64,000 bases of DNA from Choanephora cucurbitarum (Eukaryota; Mucoromycota; Mucoromycetes; Mucorales; Choanephoraceae), in NCBI GenBank assembly GCA_025331435.1, contig JAIWNI010000050.1, positions 62,001 through 126,000 of the forward strand. Reading direction: 5' to 3'. The position numbers and the translations under genes were made by a program. Below are positions 47,092 through 57,711 of this stretch, in pieces. Under the pieces are notes generated by a model. That model was not told the DNA's origin, searched no databases, and saw nothing but the letters and a program-made list of their open reading frames with translations. Position 1 is the first letter of the stretch. Each line of letters begins with the position of its first letter.

Positions 47092-47598
47092 AAGTATTCA
47101 TGCACTGATGATTTTTCTTGTGCAATAAAAATCAATGAACTTGATTGACTAGGACCATAATTTATGAATATACGTCATACTTTCCTTGCAATACTAAAGT
47201 CTGCACAGATCTCACCTAAATTTGCTTTTTCATTTGGTAGTAGAAACCAAACTCCCTTGTTCTCTTGACTGTACTCAGTAGTCTATTTCTGTCCCCTAAG
47301 TTTTGGTTGAAAGTTCAGAGAAATGGAAGGTGCGTAAGGAACTATTGTGGTGTAGCCAATCTGTCAATTCCTGTGTTGGATTACCCACTCATCTTCATGA
47401 AAGGAACATAAAGAACAAACCATTCTGCTTTTAGTTGTCAACTACCAGAGAACTTATTTTTAAGCTGACATAACCCAAAAAAGGCATTCTATACATCAAG
47501 AAGTAGCCATAGACAATGGTCGCAAAGTCATTTTTATTGTATAGAAATTGTTAGAGTCTGGTTGTGCTCATGCTTGTAAGAAAAGAAAAGAGAAGTAA
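47092..47598. other. Upstream region of ATG10, no gene supported
   Basis: 500 bp between the ATG10 start and the palindromic element. Contains the ATG10 promoter; no clear TATA box was recognised. Confidence 0.45.
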
Positions 47599-48010
47599 CA
47601 CTGTAAAAAAAGAAAAGGTCTTTTAAAGGCTAAAAAAACCTTCTCCATCAGGTTTTTGTGACCAAATCGCAGGCTTTTCAAAGGTCATTTTTGCTGATTT
47701 TTTGAAATTAAACCAATCACGAAAGTTTTTCTTCTTAACCTTTAAAGACAAAGGCTAATTAGAGGTTTTTTGAAGGTTTTTTATCGGCTTTTTAAAATTG
47801 TGGTTCTTTACGGAGATTCAAAGTCCAAAGAACCCTCCAAAAACCTCTAATTAGCCTTTGTCTTTAAAGGTTAAGAAGAAAAACTTTCGTGATTGGTTTA
47901 ATTTCAAAAAATCAGCAAAAATGACCTTTGAAAAGCCTGCGATTTGGTCACAAAAACCTGATGGAGAAGGTTTTTTTAGCCTTTAAAAGACCTTTTCTTT
48001 TTTTACAGTG
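47599..48010. mobile_element. Palindromic Tourist/Harbinger-type MITE, 412 bp
   Basis: The two halves are inverted copies of each other over about 178 bp with no mismatch that I can find. The left arm starts CACTGTAAAAAAAGAAAAGG and the right arm ends with its exact complement. A loop of about 56 bp separates them and holds its own small hairpin (GGTTCTTT...AAAGAACC). The element is flanked by TAA on both sides (47596-47598 and 48011-48013), a 3-bp target duplication typical of PIF/Harbinger. It has no coding frame. The perfect arms imply recent origin and would make a long hairpin RNA if transcribed. Confidence 0.85.
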
Positions 48011-48797
48011 TAAAGCAATCCAATAGCTCATGATTATCAGACTCACAATCTCAGCAAGAGAGCAATGTTAGACAGTTCTACTATTGTCCTTGATGACCGA
48101 ATAAGTGAACAGATGAATATCATAGAGATAGTCAGTACTCATCGAAGGCATTAAAGAAATGCATATAAGACACAGCCTTCTATATTTCAGATTGTCGAAG
48201 CAAAAACAGTATTTCTGGATATCTCCTGTTGTGCCTAGCGTACAATACAACATAATTCATGATGACTCAATAACATAGCAAAGCAAAAGTGTCATAACAG
48301 TATGCTAATGTTCAGGATCTGTGTACGAACAAAAATGATGGATCAGTTATATTTTATATGACAAGATTCCATCATGCTAAGTCCAAAGATAAAGCAGATC
48401 TAAGATCAATCTCGTAATACGGATCCTAGCTGTCAATGCAAATTCTTCATCTAATGTTTAAGGCCTGACACATGTAATTTCCATTGTAAAGAAACCTACA
48501 GTGTTATACTTTTTAGCACATGCTCAAAGCATGGAAGTCCCTTTTCTAAGCAAAAGCTGTACTGATACTGAGCAGCTTTCATGTTGTAAGATGTCTCTTT
48601 TTCTTCAAAATCTGCGACTTGTTTTCGACAAGACTACATTTGGATCTACACCTATCTTTCGTTTCTTGTTGGAGGCTAGACTACCAATATTGATGGTGCT
48701 GCCGATAAGAAAATTGTTGCTATATTGCATTATGTTTATGGAAAAAAGATTAATTTATTACAAGAGTAAAGAGAAAAAGGAAGTTAAGAATGACTCA
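48011..48797. other. Intergenic, no gene supported
   Basis: Between the palindromic element and the next gene. A minus-strand piece near 48690-48620 reads GSTINIGSLASNKKRK before breaking, possibly gene debris. A plus-strand open stretch (48501-48857) overlaps the 3' end of the next gene and has no motif. Confidence 0.4.
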
Positions 48798-49556
48798 TCA
48801 GTGAAGTCTGTTGTCAAATTCAACCTTCATGACAACTTCAACGTCTGTCAACCATGAGCTCAACCAGGCCTGTAAGGCAGAGGACTCATTGGCTTCATGT
48901 TGCAACATGTTTGTCCATTGCTTGTCTACCAGCATTCTAAAGATTTTCCAAACAGTGCTTTGGGTACCTTTGTTGTGATGAGCATAAACCTCAGTAATGA
49001 TGCGATGAGCTGTTTCTGCAGGATTTAAGACTGTAACACCAAGTTGATGGCTCATGTGTTGGTTGAGTTCATCTTGGTTTAGGTTTTTGTTCTGAGCTTG
49101 TTCAAGTGAAGGACGGACAGCAGCAAGTAGTTCCTCACTGGATTGTGATAGTTGTTTTTTTAATGTTTGCTTGAAGTCATCTACAGAGGTACGACAATCA
49201 TCTTTTTTTTTTTGGTTTGTGAGTGACATGCTTTTTATTTTTTTACTTTTTCCTTATGTTGAATTACCTCTTCCGGAAAGTTGAAGCTGATGAATAGTTT
49301 CGAAGGTTTCTAAAGCGGACTCCATAATTTCATGAATGGTAAATTCAGTTACGTTCTTCACGATTAAATAGTAGTCATTCTCTAGTTGGTCAAGATTTTG
49401 TGTGTTATTGGCTTGTTGAAGAGAGAGAGTTGTATTGGAGGGAGACTTGAACACCTCTTGTTGTTGCATAGGCTTAGCTATGACTGTAAGTAGAGTCATC
49501 AAATAAGATGCAAAAACTACATAAATGCCTGAAATCAACATTAGATAGAAACTCAA
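48798..49556 (-). CDS. Hypothetical membrane-anchored helical protein
   Basis: Two exons on the minus strand, 49268-49556 and 48798-49201 (66-nt intron, GTAATT...AAAG, phase 1), give 230 residues. Residues about 3-26 are a strong hydrophobic segment (signal peptide or anchor). The rest is polar and helical, rich in Glu, Gln and Leu, with one cysteine at about residue 99. The C-terminal half contains HRIITEVYAHH and KIFRMLVDKQWTNML. No known family is recognised. It probably sits in the secretory pathway with its bulk on the luminal or outer side. The intron lacks a clear pyrimidine tract; if unused, the two frames would be separate short ORFs, which is less plausible. Confidence 0.55.
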
Positions 49557-50860
49557 GTACTCAAAAGAAAGGAAGGAGAAGGAAGGGGGAAGTAGTAAAA
49601 TAAAGGAGGGAAGGTGAGTATGTAGATTAAAAAATGAAAGAAAAGAAGGAGAAAGAAAGAGTACGAGAGGCAGTTGTTACCAGGGAAACAAAGTAGCTGA
49701 TTTTAGACTGGTGTAACATGAGTAGTTGATTCACCGTTTCTGCATCAAATCGGATGTTACATATAAGACTTTAAAGAAGGGTGTTTTACGAGGACATGGT
49801 TAGACTTAAGAGACTTGGAGTTTTAGGACTTCTATGGAGATTACGTGAAGTTTGAAGCAAAAGAGCCTTCTCTCTGACAGCATAAATCAATAAGTGTAAA
49901 ATTCAAATAAAATGCGTTTCGGACCTGATTTGGCCTTTTAGGAAATTAAGTACCAAGCTTTTCTTTTTTTTTTTGATTGGTTGCAATGTTCTTATGCTTT
50001 TCTGCTTTTGAGAACTAGAAGCCAGTTGGGCTTATAATCCAATAACCTGGTGTTGATTCGAAAAAGAAAAGAAAGAAACAGGACAGAAGATGCAAATGAG
50101 ATTGGAGTGAGGTCTATAAAGGTTTTCTCATTATTCTCTTAACAGACTTTTCTTTTTCTTTTGTTGACAAAACAGAAAAGACAACTCAATAGTAAAGCAT
50201 AATATAGAAAGTAATTTTGGGTCTCTAACATTCGACCCTAGCAGCAGCTAAACCCCTCAAAAAAGGCTAAAAAACAACTACACACACTGATTATATAAAG
50301 ATAACAATATTAAGTAGTAACATAAAGGTTTGTATGGATTTAAGTTCTGCTATTCTTAATCTAGTTGCATTTTGACTTTTTGAAAACAACATTATGCTTT
50401 TGATATACATCTTCTTTCTGTAGCCATTCTATCTCTACAAAGACAAAGACTTCTGCCATCTCTGCCTATTGCTGACAACAACCTTAAAGTCATTGCTTAT
50501 AAATTCTCTTTTGTGCGTTAAATACATCTAGTGTAACAAGTAACTGCCATCTTTGTAAGAAATGATATTTGTTTGCCTGCTTTTACGGATGTAACAAATC
50601 TTTCTTCAACTTCTCAATAAAAAAAATATTAAATGGAACAATAAAAAAATAAGCAATTTAATACAACAATCAGTTTTATTTCAGCTAGTTTTTGTCCAAC
50701 ATACAAGTACACATATATACGTAGACATGGCTGCTATAGAATAGAATTAAAAGGTCAAAACCAACTTAGTTAGCATAACTAAGACCAAAAGAAAAAGACA
50801 ATAGTTCTAGACACTTTGATTCTCAGTTAATTTTAAATGATGAAGAAGAAAGGTGCTATC
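49557..50860. other. Intergenic, no gene supported
   Basis: AT-rich; purine-rich run 49566-49665 directly upstream of the membrane protein gene; T-run near 49964-49972. No coding frame recognised. Confidence 0.45.
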
Positions 50861-50871
50861 GGGGATACCAT

Positions 50872-51235
50872 TTTCTGATCTCAGGAAGGACCCATTTTAA
50901 GGCGACATACTTGGCCTCTAATCCTAAATGAGCCAAACGTGTCTAATTCAATAAACCGAAAAGAACGAACTAAGATGTTATTGAAATAGATTGCGGAAAC
51001 ATATTAAAAGCACAGATACTCAGAGGTAGAAAAAAAGAAAGAGAGGTGAGTCACCAATAAGAATCTTGTTCCTGTCTCGGATAGGTAAAAAAAATTTTTT
51101 TTTTTTTCACTCTAAGCGTAAAACTTCATTGTATCCAAACCACATGTAAGATGAATAGATGGTCCTGTATCACAAATAACAGCGGTTGCAGGTGCAGCGT
51201 GAGAAAAATCTTCAAGGCATGTAGAAAGCTTGTTT
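50872..51235 (-). pseudogene. Possible terminal exons of an unrecognised gene, minus strand
   Basis: Two protein-like stretches occur on the minus strand. One (about 51235-51122) reads DFSHAAPATAVICDTGPSIH and stops at TAG. The other is built from LSETGTRFLL (about 51087-51058), a GTGACT donor, and after an ATTAG acceptor LTRLAHLGLEAKYVALKW ending WYPR-stop (about 50943-50872). The second stretch keeps a consistent frame across a plausible intron, 50944-51057. I could not build a start or join the two. They may be the end of a gene or its remains, head to head with the threonine aldolase gene. Confidence 0.35.
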
Positions 51236-51422
51236 TACCTAAAGAAGGATGTCAAAGAGTAAATCAAGCATCAACACCTGTGCTCTTTTTTAGCCTTTTT
51301 AGAAAGAAAAATTAGTCACAGGCTATTAAATCCCGCCTTTCGTTTGATAGCTTCAAGTGCTTTCTCTCTCTCTTTCTTCCTTCTTCTCCCTTTTTCTCAA
51401 TCTCCATTGACTGTCAAGAAAA

Positions 51423-52803
51423 ATGTCTCCACTTTTCACAAGCACAAACGCAGAGAAGCCATTTGTCTATGACTTTACTAGTGATACTGCCACAATTCCT
51501 ACAGATGAAATGTTTGATATCATGAAGGCTGCTACTCGTGGGGATGATGTTTATCAGGTAAGCCTTATCGAATTGACTTTCTTTACCTTCAGATACCATT
51601 CAATTGGCTTGTAGCTATGGGCATGTACTTACTCTCCCGCCACCTTTTTTTGTATATAGACAGATGAAGATTGTAAAGAGCTTGAAAAATATGTTGCTGA
51701 ACTTATAGGCCATGAAGCTGCTTTGTTCTGTGTCAGCGGTACAATGTCCAATCAACTCGGTCTTCGTTGTCTTTTGTTCCAGCCACCTCACTCTGTTCTT
51801 TGCGACTCTCGCTCACACGTATTCAATTATGAATGTGGTGGCATCTCTTATCACTCTCAAGCCAATGTTGTCCCAGTTGTTGCTAAGGGCACTTACATGA
51901 CCGCAGAAGAAGTGGAGGGTCGCATCAACAGAGACTTTTTATGTGGCGCACCTACTAAAGGTATGCCGATAACATCTTGAAGTAATTGAATGCCTCTTCT
52001 GACTCACATCAAATAGTTATTTCAGTTGAGAATACTCTTAGTGGTACCATCATGCCAATTGAAGAAATCCGCAAGATACATGATGTTGCTCGTGCCAATG
52101 ACATCTCTATGCATCTTGATGGAGCTCGTCTTTGGAATGCTTCTCAAGAAACTAAGACTCCCTTAACCGAGTACGGTAAATGTTTTGATACAATCTCTAT
52201 CTGTCTGTCTAAAGGTGCTGGTGCTCCTATTGGTTCTATCTTGACTGGTCCTAAGGAACTAATCAAACGTGCTCGCCACATTCGTAAAATGATGGGTGGA
52301 GGATGGAGGTAAGACCGAAGAAGTTTATATTGAAATCATAAATAGACCATTGACATCTTTCTCTCTTTTTCAATGTATAATATAGACAAGCTGGTATGCT
52401 GGCCGTAGTCGCTCGTCATTGTATTAACACTATTGTTCCAACCATGCCTGAAACTCATGCTTTGGCTCGTAAGCTTGGAGCTCATCTTGAGTCACTTGGT
52501 ATCAAGCTCCTTGTGCCAGTAGAAACTAACATGTTGTTCATCGATACCACTATGACTGGTTTGACCATTGCTGATTTTGCTGAAGCACTCAAGACAAAGA
52601 ACATTCAAATCTTTAGTAACCCAACTACGACAACACGTTTAGTTTTGCATTATCAAATCACACCTCAGGCAATAGAAGATTTCATGCAGGTTTCAACTGA
52701 TCTTGTTCAAGCCAAAAAGAAATCTGGATTTATACCAATTGTTAGCGAAAAGACTGTATCAATCGAAACTGTTTATCCTTCTACCACACCCGTTAAGAAC
52801 TAG
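51423..52803 (+). CDS. GLY1: L-threonine aldolase (low-specificity)
   Basis: PLP enzyme that cleaves threonine or allo-threonine to glycine and acetaldehyde. Four exons: 51423-51557, 51660-51960, 52017-52308 and 52386-52803; 381 residues, phases closed. Early motif DFTSDTATIPTDEM, then ALFCVSGTMSNQL, the cofactor Asp in HLDGARLWNA, and the PLP lysine in SICLSKGAGAPIGS. The C-terminal domain includes RLVLHYQITPQAIEDF. It belongs to the beta-eliminating lyase group. The C-terminal 25 residues are extra and Ser/Thr-rich. It provides glycine for one-carbon and purine metabolism. Confidence 0.95.
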
Positions 52804-52953
52804 TTTCTCTTTTTTTCCCACAATTGTTTATTGATAAAAAAAAAACAAAATACACACTTACACTCGCACTCACACATATAGCATGCGCATCCACATATAT
52901 ACATATACACCCTATTGGTTCTCCTCTTTTCTTTTTTTCTCACTCACACACAC
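52804..52953. terminator. Shared 3' flank of convergent GLY1 and NVJ2-like genes
   Basis: 150 bp between convergent stop codons, with an A-run (52839-52847), CACA repeats and TATATACATATACAC (about 52896-52910). The TACATA/TATATA units match yeast-type polyadenylation efficiency elements and the layout between GRX5 and TRP1. Confidence 0.45.
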
Positions 52954-55092
52954 TCATCTCTTCATTAAATAATCATCATTATCCGGTATGGAATTTATTT
53001 TACAAAGCCCAGTGCTAGGCAATGATTTGGATCGATTTCTGGAAACAGCTTGTTTATCTCCTAGTGATAACATTTGCTTGCTTAATCGAAGAGCATGTAC
53101 TGCGGCCGACTCACGTCTCATGCTTTGTGCATTGTTTGGTACATCTGAAGGAATGTCCATGTTTGACTGCCCCTTTACATGATTTATACTGATTGAGTGT
53201 GTTGAGTGATCGACACTGGCAGCAAGAAATTGCTGTCTTGTGCTACTAGCACTACTTGATGCTTTTTTACGTCGACTGAGTTTCTTGTTCTTTCCATTCA
53301 TCTGTTGTTCACTATAAAGCATGACTGACTTGAGTGTTTTTTGCGATGGTGTATCCGAGTCTGAAGAAGCGGAGATCGTAGAATCTGCTGAGTCCTGAGG
53401 TGGAGGAGGTTGATACGTTGAGTTTCTTCTGAACCACCCCTTTCGAACAGGTGTAGATGATACAGCAGTGGATGCTAAGGATGACACGCTGGTGCTTAAA
53501 TGATCTTCTGTCACAATCAAGTCGGAAGGCGCAGAATAGAGTTTAGGAAGCGAGTGGTAGGACAGGCTTGTGTGATCGTTACATTCCATTTGTTTACTGC
53601 CTAAATCTTCTTGCTTTCCAAAAATACCACCAACGCCATTTGTCTGGAAAAACACCATGTCGTCCATATTTGGTAAGACAATTGTTTCAGTCAGGATTTC
53701 TTCAATCTTGGCTTGTATCGCTTTGCTGACAACAGAATAACCAATTCTCTTTTCCCAAACAACAGGCTCTACAATCCACTCCATCTTGGGCTTTCGATAG
53801 AATCCCAGCCAAGCGCGGTTAGTAGGTGGCTCTTTGATCTTGACCATCAGTTTTCCTTCAATGGATCTTAGGGTAATAGCCAAAACTAAGTCGATCCGGA
53901 TTGGAGGTAGCCTATCGGAATATTTCCATTTCAACACCGTTTCTAATTCGACACGAAAATGGCCATCATAAGAAATATGCAGATCGCCTGTATATTCGCC
54001 TTGTGGAGTAAGATGGATAAACCGTGGTTGAGTGATCTGAGGCGCGCTATGTCCTGCATCCACAGAGCGTAATGAGATCTCTTCCAAAAAGGGAGGTCGG
54101 CGAGCATTCAGTTTTTCAATCTTGGAAAGAATCTTGTTGTAGAAAAACGACTTGGTGTTTTCTGTCTTGTAGATGCCTAAGAAGATACGTCCTAGAAGCG
54201 CATTGAACCACTGCATTTCGAATTGACTGGGATTGCTGTGTATATTGGAAATTAAGTGATTCATAGCATTTTGGTCAAATGTTGTCGGGTTCTCCAAGGA
54301 CTCTTGAAAATCATGAATCGTTGGCTCTGTGTGCGATGAAAGACGAAGTTTGCTAGCTCTCAAGAGAGCAAAGTACCAATCCTCTTTGTCTACATTTCGA
54401 CTGCAGTTGATATAGTATTCTTTTTGCTGATGTATGTCTTCTAGAAACAGCTTTCTCTTCTTTTTCAACAAAATGCGGCTTGATTTTGAAAACAGTTCAT
54501 GATCTTTTAGGCCGTAAGGAAATATATGAATCGTATGATTGTTGACATTAATGATGCCTTTGCAATCGAGCTGGAGCTCTGAGTCATAGAGATACAGCAT
54601 GTTTAGTTTGAGAACTGCAAAGTAATGGTATGTTGGTATATCGTTTGGCTTCTTAGAACCAGTAAATGGTTGATTTGTGCGCGTCGCGTCATCACTGTAG
54701 TTTGATAGACTGAGTTTGCCACTACTCCCAGAAAGATAAGATTTAACGATGCCGCCTATGGACGTAGCTTTACCTGTCGCTTGTACGTCTTTGTCAACAT
54801 GAAGCCATCCAACTTTATAGAAGCTATTGTTTAGAGCATTCTCTTCTTTAAGAAAGTGACGCTCTAGGATATCTGAAGGTACAGGTTTATTCAAAATTGC
54901 TTTCTGTTTAAGACAGATAGCGAAATACAAGACTAGTAAAGAAATTGGAAGCAGCGTAACTCCACCAATAACATAGGCAATAAACAACGATAGGTAGCCA
55001 CAGCAAACGCTCATGTTTGGAGTAACAGAAAGAAGCAAAGCAGAGAGTGAAGCAAGATAAGAAAGAGAGAGAAAAAAATAGATTTTTTTCAT
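52954..55092 (-). CDS. NVJ2: SMP-domain lipid-transfer protein, NVJ2/TEX2-like
   Basis: ER-anchored protein of membrane contact sites that moves lipids. Single exon, 712 residues. Two hydrophobic segments lie at about 5-24 and 30-60. A PH-like region follows (about 90-245: YHYFAVLKLNMLYLYDSELQ, DWYFALLRASKLRLS). An SMP-type lipid-binding domain lies at about 290-480 (MQWFNALLGRIFLGIYKTEN, LEEISLRSVDAGHSAPQI, GYSVVSKAIQAKIEE). The C-terminal 200 residues are Ser/Pro-rich and disordered. The order TM-PH-SMP is that of yeast Nvj2 and animal TEX2. All expected parts are present; the symbol is by domain layout, not tested orthology. Confidence 0.88.
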   Translation of the reverse strand: MKKIYFFLSLSYLASLSALLLSVTPNMSVCCGYLSLFIAYVIGGVTLLPISLLVLYFAICLKQKAILNKPVPSDILERHFLKEENALNNSFYKVGWLHVDKDVQATGKATSIGGIVKSYLSGSSGKLSLSNYSDDATRTNQPFTGSKKPNDIPTYHYFAVLKLNMLYLYDSELQLDCKGIINVNNHTIHIFPYGLKDHELFSKSSRILLKKKRKLFLEDIHQQKEYYINCSRNVDKEDWYFALLRASKLRLSSHTEPTIHDFQESLENPTTFDQNAMNHLISNIHSNPSQFEMQWFNALLGRIFLGIYKTENTKSFFYNKILSKIEKLNARRPPFLEEISLRSVDAGHSAPQITQPRFIHLTPQGEYTGDLHISYDGHFRVELETVLKWKYSDRLPPIRIDLVLAITLRSIEGKLMVKIKEPPTNRAWLGFYRKPKMEWIVEPVVWEKRIGYSVVSKAIQAKIEEILTETIVLPNMDDMVFFQTNGVGGIFGKQEDLGSKQMECNDHTSLSYHSLPKLYSAPSDLIVTEDHLSTSVSSLASTAVSSTPVRKGWFRRNSTYQPPPPQDSADSTISASSDSDTPSQKTLKSVMLYSEQQMNGKNKKLSRRKKASSSASSTRQQFLAASVDHSTHSISINHVKGQSNMDIPSDVPNNAQSMRRESAAVHALRLSKQMLSLGDKQAVSRNRSKSLPSTGLCKINSIPDNDDYLMKR

Positions 55093-55810
55093 ACATCATT
55101 GCAAAACTTTATGCAGGCTTTGTGTTACACACAACCTGAAATTGTGAACGAATATATGTGTCCCTAAAAAAGAAACGAAATCGAGGGTTACCGGCCATCA
55201 GATAACTTTAAAAAAAAAGCAACATCTGTTTGAGGCAGAAGTATGATTGTTATTTTTGTTTTCTAACAAGACCTATTTAGCTTTGGATAGACTATCATAT
55301 GAAAAGAATAGCCAACTAGCCAAACTGATTTGTTTTAAAGACGAGTGTGTGTTTCAAATAAAAAACAAAAACATTGATTGATAATAATCTTATATAAGCA
55401 CTCAAGTGTTTGACATATAAAGAGGCTATAATCACTAATATGAGTCATCATTTTCATTAGCTAAATATATGTATCAAGTGGCTATGAATAGCTTACACTT
55501 AAGGAAGGAGAGAGAACATATTGCAGCTTTCCTGAATCACCTCTTTAAACATTTGGTTTTCAACCTATTTCTTGTACAGTAATTGCTTTATTTACGAGTA
55601 TCAATTCTGTTGAAAACCACACTCATGTATTTAGTATACTCTTAAGTTGAGCAACTACTGTATTTCCAAAGCAGGCCAACTATGGTGGCTTTGAAACCCT
55701 TTTAGCTTTCTGCTCAGTTGCATGATACAAACATTACGGCACTGTAGCAAGCCAGGAAGATGTATTTTACTTGTCATGAAAGAAGTGCTTTGATGACTGG
55801 AACTAATGCA
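55093..55810. other. Intergenic, no gene supported
   Basis: AT-rich 700 bp upstream of the NVJ2-like gene. Nothing recognised apart from promoter-like T/C tracts. Confidence 0.45.
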
Positions 55811-56215
55811 CTATCATACACCTGTCTTGATCCAACTAATATATGAAGCATAGGGAACAAAGTTTCCTTTGGCTAAAGTATGAGCAGTAATGCGGTTAAA
55901 CATATTTAGAACAGTCTTCGGAAAAATGTGTTTGACAGTGCCGCTGCCATTGTCAATATCACTGATTTTGGTGATGGAGCCCGAAATAGAAGAAGCATTC
56001 TTGATACTATCCTTGGCATGCCTATGAAGCAAAGGTTTACATAGTATCAGAAGTACGATACACATATTGGCTTTAAGCACCTCCGAGAGACTTTTCTTGC
56101 TAATCTTCTCAGGTGTAGAGGCTGATGAAACAACAATACCAACATTGTCAACAAATACATCAATGCTTTCTAGAGAACGTTATTTGATTCGTGCAGCAGT
56201 AGCCTGATGTCAAGA
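55811..56215 (-). pseudogene. Decayed short-chain dehydrogenase, paralogue of the 33-kb SDR
   Basis: Minus-strand frames match exon 2 of the SDR at 33216-33743. They read VVSSASTPEKISKKSLSEVL, then ASSISGSITKISDI, GSGTVKHIFPKTVLNMFNRI and NFVPYASYISWIKTGV. The catalytic YxxxK of the intact gene (EYNVSK) has become KHIFPK, so Tyr is lost. Near the 5' end an in-frame TAA falls in IK-stop-R (about 56183). The part equivalent to the first exon (Rossmann TGASRGIG) was not found. The gene is clearly dead. Confidence 0.82.
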
Positions 56216-56680
56216 AGAAATGAGTCACTGATATGATTGACTTGCCAAATTGAGCTTCTTAGGGAAGAGATTGACGAACAGACTGATGATATTAATGAGC
56301 AACGAAGAAGGAGAGATCCGCCATCACTGAAAAACAACCAATCCATTTTGTTATAGGAAAGCGTGTGTATGAAAGCATTCTGTTATTTACAAGCAAATAA
56401 ACAAACTTTATCGACTGATCAAAACTTGAGAGAGAACTCTATACATTCAACATTACTGCTTCATCTTGATTTCAAAATCCATCTAGGCAGCAGTAAGACC
56501 GCATGTGCAAAACATAAAAGTCAAAATACAAGAGAGGATGTTATAAGATGGAGTAAGGCAGTGGAGCATCCTTTAATCCCGCTACGATATTTTCCAAAGT
56601 CATAGTGGTCATGTTCTCTCATGTTTTCATAGTGGCACTACCTATATGAAATGAAATCAAACAATTAGGAAAGATTTAGA
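56216..56680. other. Spacer between two pseudogenes
   Basis: No gene supported. An open stretch at 56363-56605 (plus) is unremarkable. Confidence 0.45.
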
Positions 56681-56683
56681 GCT

Positions 56684-57290
56684 CATGGCTAGGAGGTAAA
56701 GGTTCTGATGTAGTAACATTCAATCCGACAGATCCAATCAAGTCTTTCTTGAGAGCTTGAACTAAAAACAATCAAGTTAGAATGACAAACTATCGCGATT
56801 TTCTACTGGAGTTCTTTGTGTCATTTACCTAAGCCATCTCGATCCACAATACCATCACAAACAGAGTTAGCAAAAGCCTATACCAAAAAGCCAATTATGC
56901 ACATTTAGTTGCCTTCCTTTTTTTTTTTAAGAAATAGAGCGACCAATTTGGCTTACAGCTCTTTTCTTCATAATTGAAGAAGCAGAATAATCAAGCATAT
57001 CCTTAGTGTCTTGTGTCAGAGCACAACATATTGTAATAATATCTGATGCCTCTAAAAGAGCATCAAATGGTACAAATTCTGCACCAACACTTCTTTCTAT
57101 CTCAGGCTTCGGGTATTTTATTATTTCCTTTTTCTTCGTAACTGCTAAAAAAAATCCAGTGTACCTTAATTCTTAGTGTATAAAGTCTCAAAGTTCAAAG
57201 TTTTGCTCAAGTAAGCGAGCTTGAGTTTGAGGAGACAAAATCCTAGTGGTCAATACTTTAGGACCCACTTTTGTTCTTGAAAAAAAAAGG
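56684..57290 (-). pseudogene. Decayed glyoxylate/hydroxypyruvate reductase (D-2-hydroxyacid dehydrogenase)
   Basis: Minus-strand pieces in order: KVGPKVLTTRILSPQTQARL to NFEL-stop (about 57272-57195), the N-terminus of a GRHPR-type enzyme; then SVGAEFVPFDALLEASDIIT to MKKRA with a GTAAG donor (about 57095-56960); AFANSVCDGIVDRDGLG (about 56878-56828); and VQALKKDLIGSVGLNVTTSE to HEL-stop (about 56761-56684). The middle, including the NAD-binding glycine motif, is missing after a stop. The conserved SRG carrying the catalytic Arg reads SVCDG. Exon boundaries still show splice consensus, so decay followed a normal spliced gene. Confidence 0.78.
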
Positions 57291-57299
57291 TAGAAAAAA

Positions 57300-57711
57300 G
57301 AGTAGTTGTCGCATATCTCTCTCTTTTTTTCTCAAGCAACCGTGCATTTTAAAGTTAGAAGAGTCGCACTTTTGAACATAATCATAGATAGAAATGTTTG
57401 TACCAAGTATGCCTTCCTTGTTGATGTCTTCTATTTACATTTATCTCGGTAAGACTGTGAACCCTGAAGACCAACTGGTTTGAATAAAGCAATACTAGTT
57501 CATCTAGCTTTCGAAGTTTATGATTTCTATTTTGATAGAAGAAAAAAGGAATATACAAATAGCCTGTTGCTTAGTTCAAAAGATAGCATAAGTACTTCTT
57601 GAATACGAGAAAGAAGCCAAGTCTCTTTTTTCTTTCTTTTCTAAAGATCTAATTTCGATTGTATCTCATGTATTTTATTGAAGTAAGAAATAGCTGAAGC
57701 TCTAATTGCAA
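57300..57711. other. Intergenic, no gene supported
   Basis: 3' flank of NF-YC and upstream of the reductase relic. CT tract near 57319-57332; nothing else recognised. Confidence 0.45.

Noticed and set aside
48501..48857. 118-codon plus-strand frame overlapping the 3' end of the membrane protein gene
   Set aside because: No domain, and it overlaps the better supported minus-strand gene.
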